From Baffinella frigidus (lineage: Eukaryota > Cryptophyceae > Cryptomonadales > Baffinellaceae), in NCBI GenBank assembly GCA_026770585.1, contig MU646812.1:23355-37386 (forward strand): 14,032 nt of DNA, written 5' to 3'. Position 1 is the first letter of the stretch, and every line of letters starts with the position of its first letter. The translations under genes and the position numbers were made by a program. Shown one piece after another: positions 1 through 6,585 of the stretch. Below the pieces are notes generated by a model. That model was not told where the DNA came from. It did no database searches and was given only the letters and a program-made list of their open reading frames with translations.

Positions 1-244
1 CGCGCGTTGACCACGGCACGAGTTTGCAACCCGCACACGCGTCCGTCTTGCTTCCGGTGAGGACACCCGGCACCTTCTCCATGGGATGGATGACTGATCA
101 GACGGAGGCACGATCTTGCAGCCAGCACACGCATCCGTCTTGCTTGCGGTGAGGACACATCCAGGGACAACTAAATGGCGAATAACCCGCTTGAGATTAT
201 GGGGAGCACACGCTCGTTGACTACGGCACGATTTTATCTCTCAG

Positions 245-382
245 AATGTATCTATTAATTGGTTTTAGAAAGTCAACTCCCCTACAAAATCGTCTACTTA
301 ATATTTTAATTAGTAATAGCAAACAATAAGTTGACGATTTTGTCGGGGAGCTGACTTTCTGAAACCAATTAATAAATACATT
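245..382. mobile_element. Foldback (MITE-like) element with 56-base arms
   Basis: Arms 245-300 and 327-382 are reverse complements with 5 mismatches in 56 bases, around a 26-base A+T-rich loop. The arm starts AATGTATCTATTAATTGG. The element interrupts the third copy of the surrounding repeat unit, which marks it as a later insertion. It has no coding capacity. The element type is inferred from structure alone, and I could not define a target-site duplication. Confidence 0.75.
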
Positions 383-465
383 TTGTGACATCGAATTTTG
401 CAGCCGGCGCGCGCGTCCATCTTTGCTTCCCAGATACATTACGGATCAGTGGCAGGTATAATTTA

Positions 466-661
466 ATAGTTTTCGACGCCTTCGCGAAGCAATAATGGCT
501 CCAAGCCCCGTACAAATTTTGTATGGGACAAGACCATGGACACGACCGTGAAGTCGTTCAAAGGTCCATTCCGGGTATTTTAGGGTCTGGTCCAATGTCT
601 GGTACAAAATTTGTACCAGGGCTTGGAGCCATTATTGCTTCGCGAAGGCGTTGTGAACTAT
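466..661. mobile_element. Foldback element with a 33-base perfect arm core
   Basis: Positions 476-508 and 619-651 are perfect reverse complements (start ACGCCTTCGCGAAGCAATAA). Complementarity continues inward through a GTACAAATTTTGTA-like stretch and outward, weakly, to about 466 and 661. The spacer is about 100 bases and has no ORF of note. It lies between the third and fourth copies of the flanking repeat unit. It reads as a non-autonomous inverted-repeat element of unknown family. Confidence 0.75.
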
Positions 662-821
662 GAAATTCTGCAACTAGCGCATGCGTCCGTCTTGCTTGCG
701 GTGTGGAAACCCGGCATGTTCTCACCAGGATAGATTACGGATCAGACGGGGGTGCCTTGTTCTAGAAGCACAGTCCCCAGGGAGCAGTTGGCCCGGCTGT
801 GCCCCAAGGTTGGTGTCTATA

Positions 822-921
822 TCCCTTAAGTGACCATAGGGTGAATATTCGCCCTAACTCGCCCTAGACAGGTCCTAGGGCCCTACCGTAGGGAGTATGA
901 GCCTACTGGTCACTTAAGGGA
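822..921. mobile_element. 100-base MITE-like element with TA flanks
   Basis: The ends are inverted repeats of TCCCTTAAGTGACCA (15 bases, perfect), continuing imperfectly with TAGG. TA lies directly outside both ends (820-821 and 922-923). This fits a TA target duplication of the Tc1/mariner type, although the boundary is itself inside an ATAT palindrome and so is ambiguous. The interior carries GGTCCTAGGGCCCTACC and short TTAGGG/CCCTAA-like words. A truncated relative is at 12310-12364. Confidence 0.6.
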
Positions 922-929
922 TATTCAAG

Positions 930-1569
930 CGAATCTTGACTACTTGCAACATGCGTACACCAGAAAGAAGTTCCTCTTTGGTGGGGATAGGATTACAGGT
1001 CAGAACGTCCTTGCGGGGCAGTTGACCGCCCTGGAGCTGACTTGCGGCCAATCTTGAATAAACCTTTATCGCAAAAGTTGACAGGATGTGTACCACTAAA
1101 ATACTTATTAGACCTTTTTGTACCAGAATCATTCATCACGGGGTACTCCTCAGGAGAGTACGTTCCCCTTGAAAATCTCAAAATTGACTTAAGAATACTT
1201 CTAGGTCCGCTCCAGGGCGGAGTCCCAGCTATTCAGAGAAGATATCATCGCACCCCTATTTATGTTTCCCCCATTCATTCCAGACGTCGCGTGGACCACG
1301 TTAACGGGAATATCTTTGGACGTTAGAACGTCCGGACGGGCCCGCCTCAGACCTTTGTGGTTCAAATTCGAAACTGAAGAGGTTTACAAGAGCCTTACCA
1401 GTACCGTGTTTCAAACTTTTCACCAGAAAGACGTTCTGAATCGCAACGACATTCCCACGAACTCGCAGGGGGGGGTGGAGCTGCGGGCGCTGGTGGAGGG
1501 CGTAGCTGTCGGGCCAGGCTCCTTTTCGGTCGAGGTCCTCCCCATGCCCGATGGGAATGCACCGCACCA
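930..1569. other. Stretch without a confident gene
   Basis: Two overlapping open stretches exist on the + strand: 1042-1326, and a frame open from 1205 into the CT tract. The second has a GC3-rich segment at about 1477-1560 that reads VELRALVEGVAVGPGSFSVE. That is the only coding-like signal. It has no visible splice donor before the CT repeat and no family I recognise. A short hairpin (GTACTC with GAGTAC) is at about 1141-1161. I see no repeat shared with the rest of the window. Confidence 0.4.
1477..1569 (+). CDS. Possible exon fragment, unidentified
   Basis: In the + frame the segment reads VELRALVEGVAVGPGSFSVE and then continues VLPMPDGNAPHH before running into a CT microsatellite that would encode only Ser and Leu. 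The third codon positions are strongly G or C, in contrast to the A+T-richer sequence upstream. This resembles the codon use of the other exon-like segments in the window. The frame is open back to about 1205, but I see no convincing acceptor site and no donor before the CT tract. It could equally be chance openness in GC-rich DNA. No domain was recognised. Confidence 0.2.
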
Positions 1570-1610
<41 letters not shown>

Positions 1611-1657
1611 CTCTCTCTCTGTCTCTCTGTCTCTCTGTCTCTCTGTCTCTCTGTCTC

Positions 1658-1700
<43 letters not shown>

Positions 1701-1772
1701 CTCTCTATATATCTTTCTCTCTCTCTCTCTCTCTCTCTCCCTCTCTCTCTCTCTCCCCTTCTCTCTCTCTTT
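1570..1772 (+). repeat. CT/GTCT microsatellite tract
   Basis: About 200 bases are almost pure pyrimidine on the + strand, mainly (CT)n with GTCT and CTGT interruptions. It ends CCTTCTCTCTCTTTCGCTAG, which would serve as a polypyrimidine tract plus AG acceptor. The Ser/Leu-rich + ORF and the Arg/Glu-rich - ORF over this tract are artefacts of the repeat. Confidence 0.95.
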
Positions 1773-1778
1773 CGCTAG

Positions 1779-1850
1779 GAATGATCGATTTGCAGCCACC
1801 AAGTGCGGATGGCAGCTAGCGTTCGGGGTGGCGGCAGCGGCGGCGGGAGA
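1779..1850 (+). CDS. Possible exon after the CT tract, unidentified
   Basis: Directly after the acceptor-like TTTCGCTAG the sequence opens into a frame reading NDRFAATKCGWQLAFGVAAA, with mostly G/C third positions over the last part. The frame stays open for about 60 codons, but the coding-like bias fades after about 1850. The arrangement (long CT tract, AG, GC3-rich frame) repeats at 10777. A donor is not clear; GTAAAA at about 1864 is a candidate. The A-F-G-V-A pattern loosely resembles the other exon-like peptides here. No family was identified, and chance is a real alternative. Confidence 0.2.
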
Positions 1851-1853
1851 AAG

Positions 1854-2264
1854 AAGCTGTACTGTAAAACGACTCTGGCTTTTAGGTTCTCGGGCGCAGA
1901 GTTCAGGGCGTAGGGTTGAAGGTGTAAGCTGCTCACGAGCGGGTCCGAAAACACAAGCTGTACTGTAAAACAACTCTGGCGGGTGTAAGGCGTTGCCTTG
2001 CTCGGATAGCGAGCGGGCAAACGGATCGGGTAATTTCTGGCTAGCCTTCCAAATGGGAAGTCTAGCGCCCACAAGTTGGACACGACTCGTACCAAGTTTT
2101 CAATTCGTACCCGAATTAAAAAGACCCGTTTGCCCTCTCGCGATCCGACCAAGGGTCCAGCAACGTCTTGGAATGAATAGGGACACCAGCAATGGGGGAG
2201 AGATGATGTCTTCTCCGATAGGGATGAAGAGGCTGTAAAGCAGCTGTAATGTAAAGCAACTCTG
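1854..2264 (+). repeat. Three copies of a 25-base motif
   Basis: The word AAGCTGTACTGTAAAACRAC followed by TCTGG occurs at 1854-1878 and 1955-1979. A diverged copy (CAGCTGTAATGTAAAGCAAC then TCTG) is at 2241-2264. The first two are 101 bases apart. The surrounding sequences are not obviously alike, so this is a short dispersed repeat and not a simple tandem duplication. Confidence 0.65.
2001..2149. repeat. Inverted repeat, ~23-base arms, 149 bases overall
   Basis: The left arm starts at about 2001 (TCGGATAGCGAGCGGGCAAA). The right arm, read on the other strand, is TCGGATCGCGAGAGGGCAAA. The arms differ at two positions over about 22 bases. A smaller GCTAG/CTAGC hairpin lies inside at about 2040-2067. 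This is probably another non-autonomous foldback element. Confidence 0.6.
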
Positions 2265-2330
2265 AAAAGATGCCGCGTGGGACAGGTGAAGCTCGATGGA
2301 CGGCGGCTGGGACTCTGGTGAGTGCGCGCA

Positions 2331-2365
2331 CTCTCTCTCTGTCTCTCCCTCTCTCTGTCTGTCTG

Positions 2366-2434
<69 letters not shown>

Positions 2435-2523
2435 CTCGTTCTCGCTCTCGCTCTCTCTTTCTCTTTCTCTCGTTCTCGCTCTCTCTCTCTCTTCCTCTCT
2501 CTCGCTCTCTCACACACACACAT
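2331..2523 (+). repeat. CT microsatellite with an internal (CG)n block and CA end
   Basis: The tract is pyrimidine-rich on the + strand, with a pure alternating CG block at 2383-2402 and ACACACACACA at the 3' end. The CG block is a candidate Z-DNA former and the pyrimidine mirror tracts could form triplex DNA. Neither property is shown by sequence alone. All long ORFs across it are repeat artefacts. Confidence 0.95.
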
Positions 2524-2528
2524 GCTTT

Positions 2529-2860
2529 GCTTTGTGAGCTGGTCGGAAACATCCTCGAGGTTAGGGCAGTTAACGTTCGGTATGGGACTACGGTGGCCCC
2601 TAGGGCTTTACACTCCTGGAGCCAATCTGGTGGGTGTTTCGCTTTGTGAGCTAGTCGGAAAACTCCTCGATGTTAGGGTAGTTCACTGAGAATCCGGAGA
2701 TTTTGTAAAAGTAAACACCCCCTCAAATCTGTCAACTTTAGAAACGAGATACACGTTCGATGTACTTCGATTTTCGATTTTCGCCTTGAGTTGACTACTC
2801 AACAAACTTCACTCTAGCAGTGTAGTTAGCGTATTGGACTACGGAAGCCGCTAGGGATTC
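2529..2860 (+). repeat. 112-base tandem unit, two copies
   Basis: Copy 1 starts GCTTTGTGAGCTGGTCGGAA at 2529. Copy 2 starts GCTTTGTGAGCTAGTCGGAA at 2641. After 43 matching bases, copy 2 is interrupted at 2684-2822. It then resumes at 2828 with AGCGTATTGGACTACGG, matching AACGTTCGGTATGGGACTACGG of copy 1 at 2572. Copy 1 therefore serves as the empty site for the insertion in copy 2. Confidence 0.75.
2684..2822. mobile_element. 139-base insertion with 5-base duplication
   Basis: The segment begins CACTG and ends CAGTG, and is flanked on both sides by TAGTT (2679-2683 and 2823-2827). The paralogous copy at 2567-2571 has a single CAGTT followed directly by the downstream sequence. The interior is A+T-rich and non-coding, with a small GTTGA/TCAAC hairpin near 2790. 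The short terminal repeat, target duplication and empty-site comparison support a small DNA-transposon derivative. The superfamily is not assignable. Confidence 0.65.
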
Positions 2861-2928
2861 CACAAGAGACGCGGTCTCAGGCGCCGTAGAGCCTACCATG
2901 GTCGATTTCAGGGGTTACCAGCGAATAC

Positions 2929-3005
2929 GGACACGCACCGCCCCAGGGTCCTACGGTAGGCATAGTCCTAGGAGAATAGGACCACCCCAGGGACGGTGTG
3001 TGTCC
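2929..3005. repeat. Imperfect inverted repeat
   Basis: GGACACGCACCGCCCC at about 2929-2944 pairs with GGGACGGTGTGTGTCC at about 2990-3005, with two mismatches or shifts. The centre contains GTCCTACGGTAGG and a TCCTAGGAGAATAGGA hairpin. Function unknown; probably a decayed foldback. Confidence 0.4.
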
Positions 3006-3141
3006 TGATGCGCGAGAAGCCCCTGCACTGGATGAACAGTATCCTGGCGGTCGAAGAGGTGTCTGACATCCACCCACCCTGGAATCTGACCTAGGACCCG
3101 GGATTGTTGACACCCTCGCGCACCCAAGACCCTGAATCTGA

Positions 3142-3261
3142 CCTTCTTCTTCTTCTTCTTCTTCTTCTTCTTCTTCTTCTTCTTCCTTATTACTCTCGAG
3201 ACAGGTCCTGGATAGGCCCTTAAGCCTGGAGTTGATTGATGCAAAAGTCTACGAGCCTTAA
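3142..3261 (-). repeat. CTT-tailed dispersed repeat, copy A
   Basis: A (CTT)n tract at 3142-3185 is followed by a conserved ~76-base body starting TTATTACTCTCGAGACAGGT and ending GTCTACGAGCCTTA. The same tract-plus-body recurs at 10951-11160, and a deleted version is at 12728-12770 in the opposite orientation. Read on the - strand, the body precedes a (GAA)n tail. That is how a retroposed element with a simple-repeat tail would look, but no internal promoter or protein domain is visible. Confidence 0.6.
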
Positions 3262-3343
3262 GGAACGAGTCCGACGCCACTGTTGCCATGGTACACCGTC
3301 TGTTGTCTTTAAGTTCCATGAGAGTTCACAGTGCACCGTGAAG

Positions 3344-3366
3344 ATCGCAGTGACATCACATCACAG
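3344..3366 (+). repeat. 23-base direct repeat with 4149-4171
   Basis: ATCGCAGTGACATCACATCA followed by CAG is present exactly at 3344-3366 and 4149-4171. The first copy runs into a short irregular array of ATCACAGATGTTGA-like words up to about 3420. Confidence 0.8.
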
Positions 3367-3499
3367 ATGTTGAATCGCAGACGTTGAATCACAGATGTGA
3401 CATTTCATCGCATATGTTGACATTTGAGCCTGGCGGGACAGGACCACGCCGTTGATTGCCGCGACGATCCCGCACCTCTCGGAGGGCACCCACCACCTG

Positions 3500-3697
3500 G
3501 CCATCTCGCTCACGACGCCCAGGGGACTCGTGCTCCCGCCATGTGTCATGGCTGCCTTCAAAGTGCGCCCCATCCCGGAATCTAAACCCCACGCCCTAAA
3601 CCCTAAACCGTAAACTCACCTCCTGGCGATATCTTTCACGACGCCTGGGGGACTCGCGCTCCCGCCCTGTGCCATGACTGCCTTCAAAGTGCGCCCC
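3500..3697 (+). repeat. Duplicated 72-base segment
   Basis: Segments 3500-3571 and 3626-3697 are the same length and differ at about 10 positions. Both end CCTTCAAAGTGCGCCCC. On the - strand both give an open frame containing GRTLKA, but almost every difference changes the amino acid, so there is no sign of coding constraint. A short telomere-type stretch (CCCTAAACCCTAAACC) lies between the copies at 3595-3610. Confidence 0.75.
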
Positions 3698-3847
3698 GGC
3701 CAGCGCCTCGAGCAAATCCTGACCATGTCTCTACGAATAAAGCTTTCTTGGCCCGCAGTGCGCGCATCGGATCTCCTGCTTTCGAAAGCAGTTCGACCTC
3801 TCAACATTTTGAAAAGCGGCCAACCTGTCGAAAACCGATCGGCTTGA

Positions 3848-4039
3848 CCACTCGAGAATGCTAGCGGGGCCTATTTACATGTGGGGTTGTAAATATTTGT
3901 ACCAGGATAAGGCAAAGTAACCTCCTGACTGTGCAATTTCAGCAGAGTCACGTGACCATTCAACGAAAGTCACTACACAAATTCCCTCTTTTTAAAAGCA
4001 CATCGGTTTTAAATAGGCCCCTCTAGCATCCTCGTGTGG
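3848..4039. mobile_element. 192-base MITE-like element, copy 1
   Basis: The terminal inverted repeats begin CCAC and include AATGCTAGCGGGGCCTATTT on the left and, on the other strand, GATGCTAGAGGGGCCTATTT on the right. Internal words (GACTGTGCAAT, GTCACGTGACCA, TTTAAAAGCACA, CGGTTTTAAATAGG) recur in order in the second copy at 5477-5667. The element is non-coding and has no clear target duplication. Confidence 0.8.
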
Positions 4040-4185
4040 GATACACCCCACTTGGTGGACTACGAATGATGCATGACCCCCAGCTTCTGAGGGTCTCATT
4101 ATCAAATTTATGAGAGCGTTGCCGCGCGCAGGTGGATGAAAAGTGAAAATCGCAGTGACATCACATCACAGCCTTATCCTGGTAC
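3899..4185. repeat. 15-base perfect inverted repeat pair
   Basis: GTACCAGGATAAGGC at 3899-3913 is exactly complementary to GCCTTATCCTGGTAC at 4171-4185. The left arm lies inside the MITE-like element and the right arm lies after the second copy of the 23-base repeat. This suggests that a piece of the element was copied in reverse nearby. Confidence 0.6.
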
Positions 4186-4260
4186 AATCACTTTTCGTGA
4201 AGTTGATAACTTTTCGATCGGCTTAATGACAGCTACCGTGCGCAGGTGGACGCAGTGCAG

Positions 4261-4398
4261 TGGCCGCCACTCGTCAGCGGACGCGAGGTGCCGCCGGACA
4301 GTCAGGTTGCGAGCCCCACCTGGTCCGGATGACTCTTTGATGTTTTGGCCGCCAGTGGTCAGCGGACGCGAAGTGCCGCCGGACAGTCAGGTTATGAG
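4261..4398 (+). repeat. Duplicated 53-base segment, period 85
   Basis: Positions 4261-4313 and 4346-4398 share TGGCCGCCA, then GTCAGCGGACGCGARGTGCC and GCCGGACAGTCAGGTT. They differ at about five positions. In one frame the second copy gives VSGREVPPDSQ. No conserved frame across the two copies convinces me of coding. Confidence 0.8.
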
Positions 4399-4520
4399 TC
4401 ACTCCCTTCCTGCCGAGTTGTAATACAAATCAGGAGTTGGCGAAATGATCAAAAACTCTATTTGGAAGGGCGGGTGCATGGCGTCTGGAAGCTAGCGGGG
4501 CCTCGTAACCTGTCTGGTAT

Positions 4521-4632
4521 CTCAACCCTCAACCCTCAACCCTACACCCTCAACCCTACACCCTCAAACCTACACCCTCAACCCTCAACCCTCAACCCTA
4601 CACCCTCAACCCTCAACCCTCAACCCTCAATC

Positions 4633-4664
<32 letters not shown>

Positions 4665-4675
4665 ACCCTACACCA
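4521..4675 (+). repeat. Telomere-variant array, units CCCTCAA and CCCTACA
   Basis: About 22 units of 7 bases, mostly CCCTCAA with CCCTACA and rare CCTTCAA/CCCTCAAA variants. Each is one base away from CCCTAAA. The array ends CCTACACCAG directly before an exon-like segment. The Pro/Leu/Asn/Gln-rich ORF over it is a repeat artefact. Confidence 0.95.
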
Positions 4676-4676
4676 G

Positions 4677-4750
4677 GATGCAGGGCTGCGGCCGAGCGAT
4701 GCGGTGTGGGGGGTCAGCACTCTCGAGAGGCTCCTCGACAAATACGCCCG
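4677..4750 (+). CDS. Exon-like fragment, W-G-V-S-T-L family, copy 1
   Basis: Between an acceptor-like CTACACCAG and the strong donor CCCG|GTGAGT, the + frame reads DAGLRPSDAVWGVSTLERLL and then DKYAR, with the last Arg codon split by the donor. Third positions are largely G/C. Two further copies of the 3' part, each with the same donor, follow at 4848 and 5036. The upstream intron would consist of a CCCTCAA array. The peptide looks helical and loosely recalls tandem helical-repeat proteins of algae and alveolates, but I cannot assign a family. It may be a functional exon, or a gene fragment carried by repeats. Confidence 0.4.
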
Positions 4751-4757
4751 GTGAGTG

Positions 4758-4847
4758 CCACGCCAGAGGGCTCGAAACATCCACTTTTGACATATGTCAG
4801 GGTAAATTCCGTGAATACTTAAGTTAACACCGCCAGATCTGGCGTGG
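4758..4847. mobile_element. 90-base inverted-repeat element with CCACGCCAG ends
   Basis: CCACGCCAGA at 4758-4767 is repeated in reverse as TCTGGCGTGG at 4838-4847. The right end overlaps a 14-base perfect palindrome, CGCCAGATCTGGCG (4831-4844). The element lies exactly between copy 1 and copy 2 of the W-G-V-S-T-L segment, starting two bases after GTGAGT. The same termini are found at 7568-7693 and 11221-11880. No target duplication is visible here. Confidence 0.6.
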
Positions 4848-4899
4848 ATACGGCGTGGGGGGTCAGCACCCTCGAGAACCTCCTCGCCGAGTACGCCCG
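4848..4899 (+). CDS. Exon-like fragment, W-G-V-S-T-L family, copy 2
   Basis: The frame reads DTAWGVSTLENLLAEYAR and is followed by the donor GTGAGC at 4900. It is colinear with copy 1 from the D-A-V-W position. Its upstream part is replaced by the CCACGCCAG-ended element, so its own acceptor is not visible. Differences from copy 1 are mostly amino-acid changing, so selection is not demonstrated. It is probably a truncated duplicate. Confidence 0.3.
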
Positions 4900-4927
4900 G
4901 TGAGCGGAGACCGCGCCCGGAGGCGAA

Positions 4928-4981
4928 CAATAGAAAGACCTATTATGTGTACCACGAGTTGTACCACGCATAATAGAAAGA
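4928..4981. repeat. Small direct and inverted repeats
   Basis: AATAGAAAGAC occurs at both ends of this stretch. Between them are two GTACCACG words and CTATTATGTG pairing with an imperfect CACGCATAATAG. This is a small decayed hairpin between exon-like copies 2 and 3. Confidence 0.45.
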
Positions 4982-5035
4982 CTCGGACCGGATTTACGCC
5001 TACGATTTGTTGGGGCGTTTTCGCCTCTGGGCGCG

Positions 5036-5088
5036 GGTGTGGTGTGGGGGGTCAGCACTCTCGAGAAGCCTCTCGAAAAGTACGCCCG
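5036..5088 (+). CDS. Exon-like fragment, W-G-V-S-T-L family, copy 3
   Basis: The frame reads GVVWGVSTLEKPLEKYAR, with the donor GTGAGC starting at 5089. The CTC to CCT change replaces Leu by Pro in a stretch that would otherwise be helical. This suggests decay or a different constraint. The frame stays open upstream for at least 12 codons into a GC-rich stretch (about 5009-5035), but no acceptor is evident. It lies 190 bases after copy 2. Confidence 0.3.
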
Positions 5089-5122
5089 GTGAGCGGAGTC
5101 TAGCTCTGTCGCAGGCTATTGC

Positions 5123-5150
5123 GGCTCACCAATTTGGTGAGCCCGGGCTC
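5123..5150. repeat. Palindromes shared with 7991-8018
   Basis: GGCTCACCAATTTGGTGAGC plus C (5123-5143) has perfect 10-base arms around one base. It overlaps the palindrome GAGCCCGGGCTC (5139-5150). The same 28 bases recur in reverse orientation at 7991-8018 with two differences. This points to a dispersed palindromic repeat. Confidence 0.65.
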
Positions 5151-5272
5151 GTTTTAACTCCAACGTTGACGTATTTTGTAGCACACGCCCAGAATGTAAA
5201 CTTGAGGATAGTCAGTCAACCTGACTGAGGCAGAGAGTTAGGGGAGAGTTCTTTCTACGACTCGGGAAGCTT

Positions 5273-5443
5273 CCACCAATCCTCACGGAAAGACCAAATC
5301 CTCGATTCTCAGACCTTGGATTTACCTTGCCAGCCAGGCGAATTCGCCTGGCTGTGTTCACTTAAGTCCCAATCTTGGTACAAAATCAACTTTTGGGAAC
5401 AGGTCGAAATCAATCGATTTGGTCCGTCCGTGAGGGTCGGTGG
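5273..5443. mobile_element. 171-base foldback with a central 24-base palindrome
   Basis: The arms start CCACCAATCCTCACGGA on the left and, on the other strand, CCACCGACCCTCACGGA on the right. They remain alike for about 36 bases, including GACCAAATC. Near the centre, 5331-5354 is a perfect palindrome (half-site CAGCCAGGCGAA). The element is non-coding and probably a non-autonomous inverted-repeat element. Confidence 0.65.
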
Positions 5444-5476
5444 TTCTGGAGAGAAGTCAGCTGAACGATAGGGTCA

Positions 5477-5667
5477 CCACTGGAGAATGCTGGAGGATCC
5501 TATTTACATGAGGGGATGCCAATATTTGTACCAGGGTAGGGTGTTCCGACCTCGTGACTGTGCAATATATGCAGAGTTACGTGACCAACCAACGAAAGTG
5601 ACTACACAAATGCCCACTTTTAAAAGCACACCGGTTTTAAATAGGCCCCTCTAGCGTTCTCGTGTGG
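5477..5667. mobile_element. 191-base MITE-like element, copy 2
   Basis: This is the second copy of the element at 3848-4039, in the same orientation and nearly the same length. The ends are CCACTGGAGAATGCTGGAGG and, on the other strand, CCACACGAGAACGCTAGAGG. Internal words match in order (TATTTGTACCAGGGTA, GACTGTGCAAT, TTACGTGACCA, ACCGGTTTTAAATAGG). It is immediately followed by the 5668-5838 repeat. Confidence 0.8.
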
Positions 5668-5838
5668 AACCGCATCTCTTGGCCACGCAAACGAAGGAAA
5701 CGATGCCACACGCCGACGAGCAAATCGTGACCTTCTCAGAAAAGAAGTTATTGACAGGCTTAAGAGAAAACCTCAACTAGAATCATTTAAGATAATTAAG
5801 ATGGTGTGACACGCCAGGTTTCACGCGGAGGCTCTGCG
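5668..5838 (+). repeat. Direct repeat of 6586-6692, with an extra ~62 bases
   Basis: Both copies start AACCGCATCTCYTGGCCACG, share CACACGCCGACGAGCAAAT, and end GCCAGGTTTCACGCGGAGGC. The first copy has about 62 additional A-rich bases at about 5735-5800. A third GGTTTCACGC end piece is at 6391-6406. No protein family is recognisable; the short frame MAHADEQIVT in copy 2 is not preserved across the insertion. Confidence 0.7.
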
Positions 5839-5852
5839 AGGGCTCCCCGGAA

Positions 5853-6162
5853 GGGTATACTTATCTGGGGAAACCTGTTTTTCTTTCATTTGATGGCAAC
5901 GAAAATTACTACGCAATTCGTTCTTACTAGTAATATTAAAGAATTTGTGTAGTAATTTTGATTGCCATCAAATGAAAGAAAAATAGGGCTCCCCGGATAA
6001 ATACACGGTGGCCATGTTTGCCGTGATCCGAATACCGCGTGTTTTCTCCGACCCTACAGCTCGCGTGACACACGCAGTGGGCAGGGTCGGAGAAAACACG
6101 CGGTATTCGGATCACGGCAAACATGGCCACCGTGTATTTATCCGGGGAGCCCTATTTTTCTT
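5853..6162. mobile_element. Three-armed foldback complex
   Basis: Two palindromes share an arm. The first is centred at about 5928 (core TACTAGTA) with imperfect arms 5853-5928 and 5929-6004. The second has perfect 80-base arms at 5976-6055 and 6083-6162 around a 27-base loop. The stretch containing AAATAGGGCTCCCCGG belongs to both. Near-identical short ORFs on the two strands (MAMFAVIRIPRVFSDP) are a consequence of the palindrome. The core TACTAGTAATATTAAAG through AGTAATTTT recurs at 9680-9719 (36 of 40 bases). Confidence 0.85.
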
Positions 6163-6176
6163 CCAAACTTGGATGA

Positions 6177-6384
6177 GTACCACGAACGTAAATGGACCGA
6201 CTGCGTGTGTCACGTGGAACAGCCCCGCCGGCAGGCTCTTGAGCGCCCGCGTGACCGGTCACGCGGACGCCGAAGCCAACTGTCCGAGGTGACTGCCTTG
6301 CGTTGTGCCATGCAGCCGCGTGTGTTCTCCGACCCTACAGAACACACGCGGCTGCACACGTCGGTCCATTGACGTTCGTGGTAC
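6177..6384. mobile_element. Nested inverted-repeat element
   Basis: The outer arms are 6177-6201 and 6360-6384 (GTACCACGAACGT, then AAATGGACCGAC against CAATGGACCGAC), 25 bases with one mismatch. Inside, 6311-6328 and 6339-6356 are perfect 18-base arms (TGCAGCCGCGTGTGTTCT). The inner part shares 24 of 25 bases with 6036-6060 of the neighbouring foldback, around TTCTCCGACCCTACAG. Confidence 0.75.
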
Positions 6385-6585
6385 TAATCCAGGTTTCACG
6401 CAGAGCGATAGGTTACTACGGGGGAGGACTAGATGGGTTCTTGGAGCCATTTCAAACATACCCTGCGGTTACTTTTCCGTCAAAGTAAATTATTTGTGGG
6501 TATTTCCCGGCAGCTTTTGCCGATTTCAAGGGAAAATAATAGATGGACGCAGGGCGTAAAACGACATGTAGCTCTCCCGCGTAGT

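Larger units (their letters stand above)
17..753 (+). repeat. Degenerate array of a ~95-base unit, four copies
   Basis: Four copies share the core GCGTCCGTCTTGCTT or a close variant, at 39-53, 131-145, 413-428 and 683-697. The copies also share an upstream GGCACGATTTTGCAGCC-like stretch and a downstream TTACGGATCAGACGG-like stretch. The first two cores are 92 bases apart. The later gaps of 281 and 270 bases are enlarged by the two foldbacks at 245-382 and 466-661, which sit between parts of the units. No reading frame is conserved, so I treat this as a non-coding tandem or dispersed repeat. Confidence 0.7.

Noticed and set aside
1395-2072. Long Arg/Glu-rich - strand ORF and Ser/Leu-rich + strand ORFs over the CT tracts (also at 2100-2690 and 10476-11143)
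   Set aside because: They are translations of dinucleotide or trinucleotide microsatellites. Openness and composition follow from the repeat alone.
3361-3807. Conserved - strand peptide GRTLKA...GGS...SP...GVV in two copies
   Set aside because: Nearly all nucleotide differences between the 72-base copies change the amino acid, the opposite of coding constraint.
4345-4827. 160-codon ORF with Asn-Pro-Gln-Pro-Ser-Thr-Leu repeats
   Set aside because: It is produced by the 7-base CCCTCAA/CCCTACA array. Only its last part overlaps an exon-like segment, in a different frame.
5936-6292. Near-identical ORFs on both strands sharing MAMFAVIRIPRVFSDP
   Set aside because: They are the two arms of a perfect palindrome read from opposite strands. 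There is no independent coding evidence.
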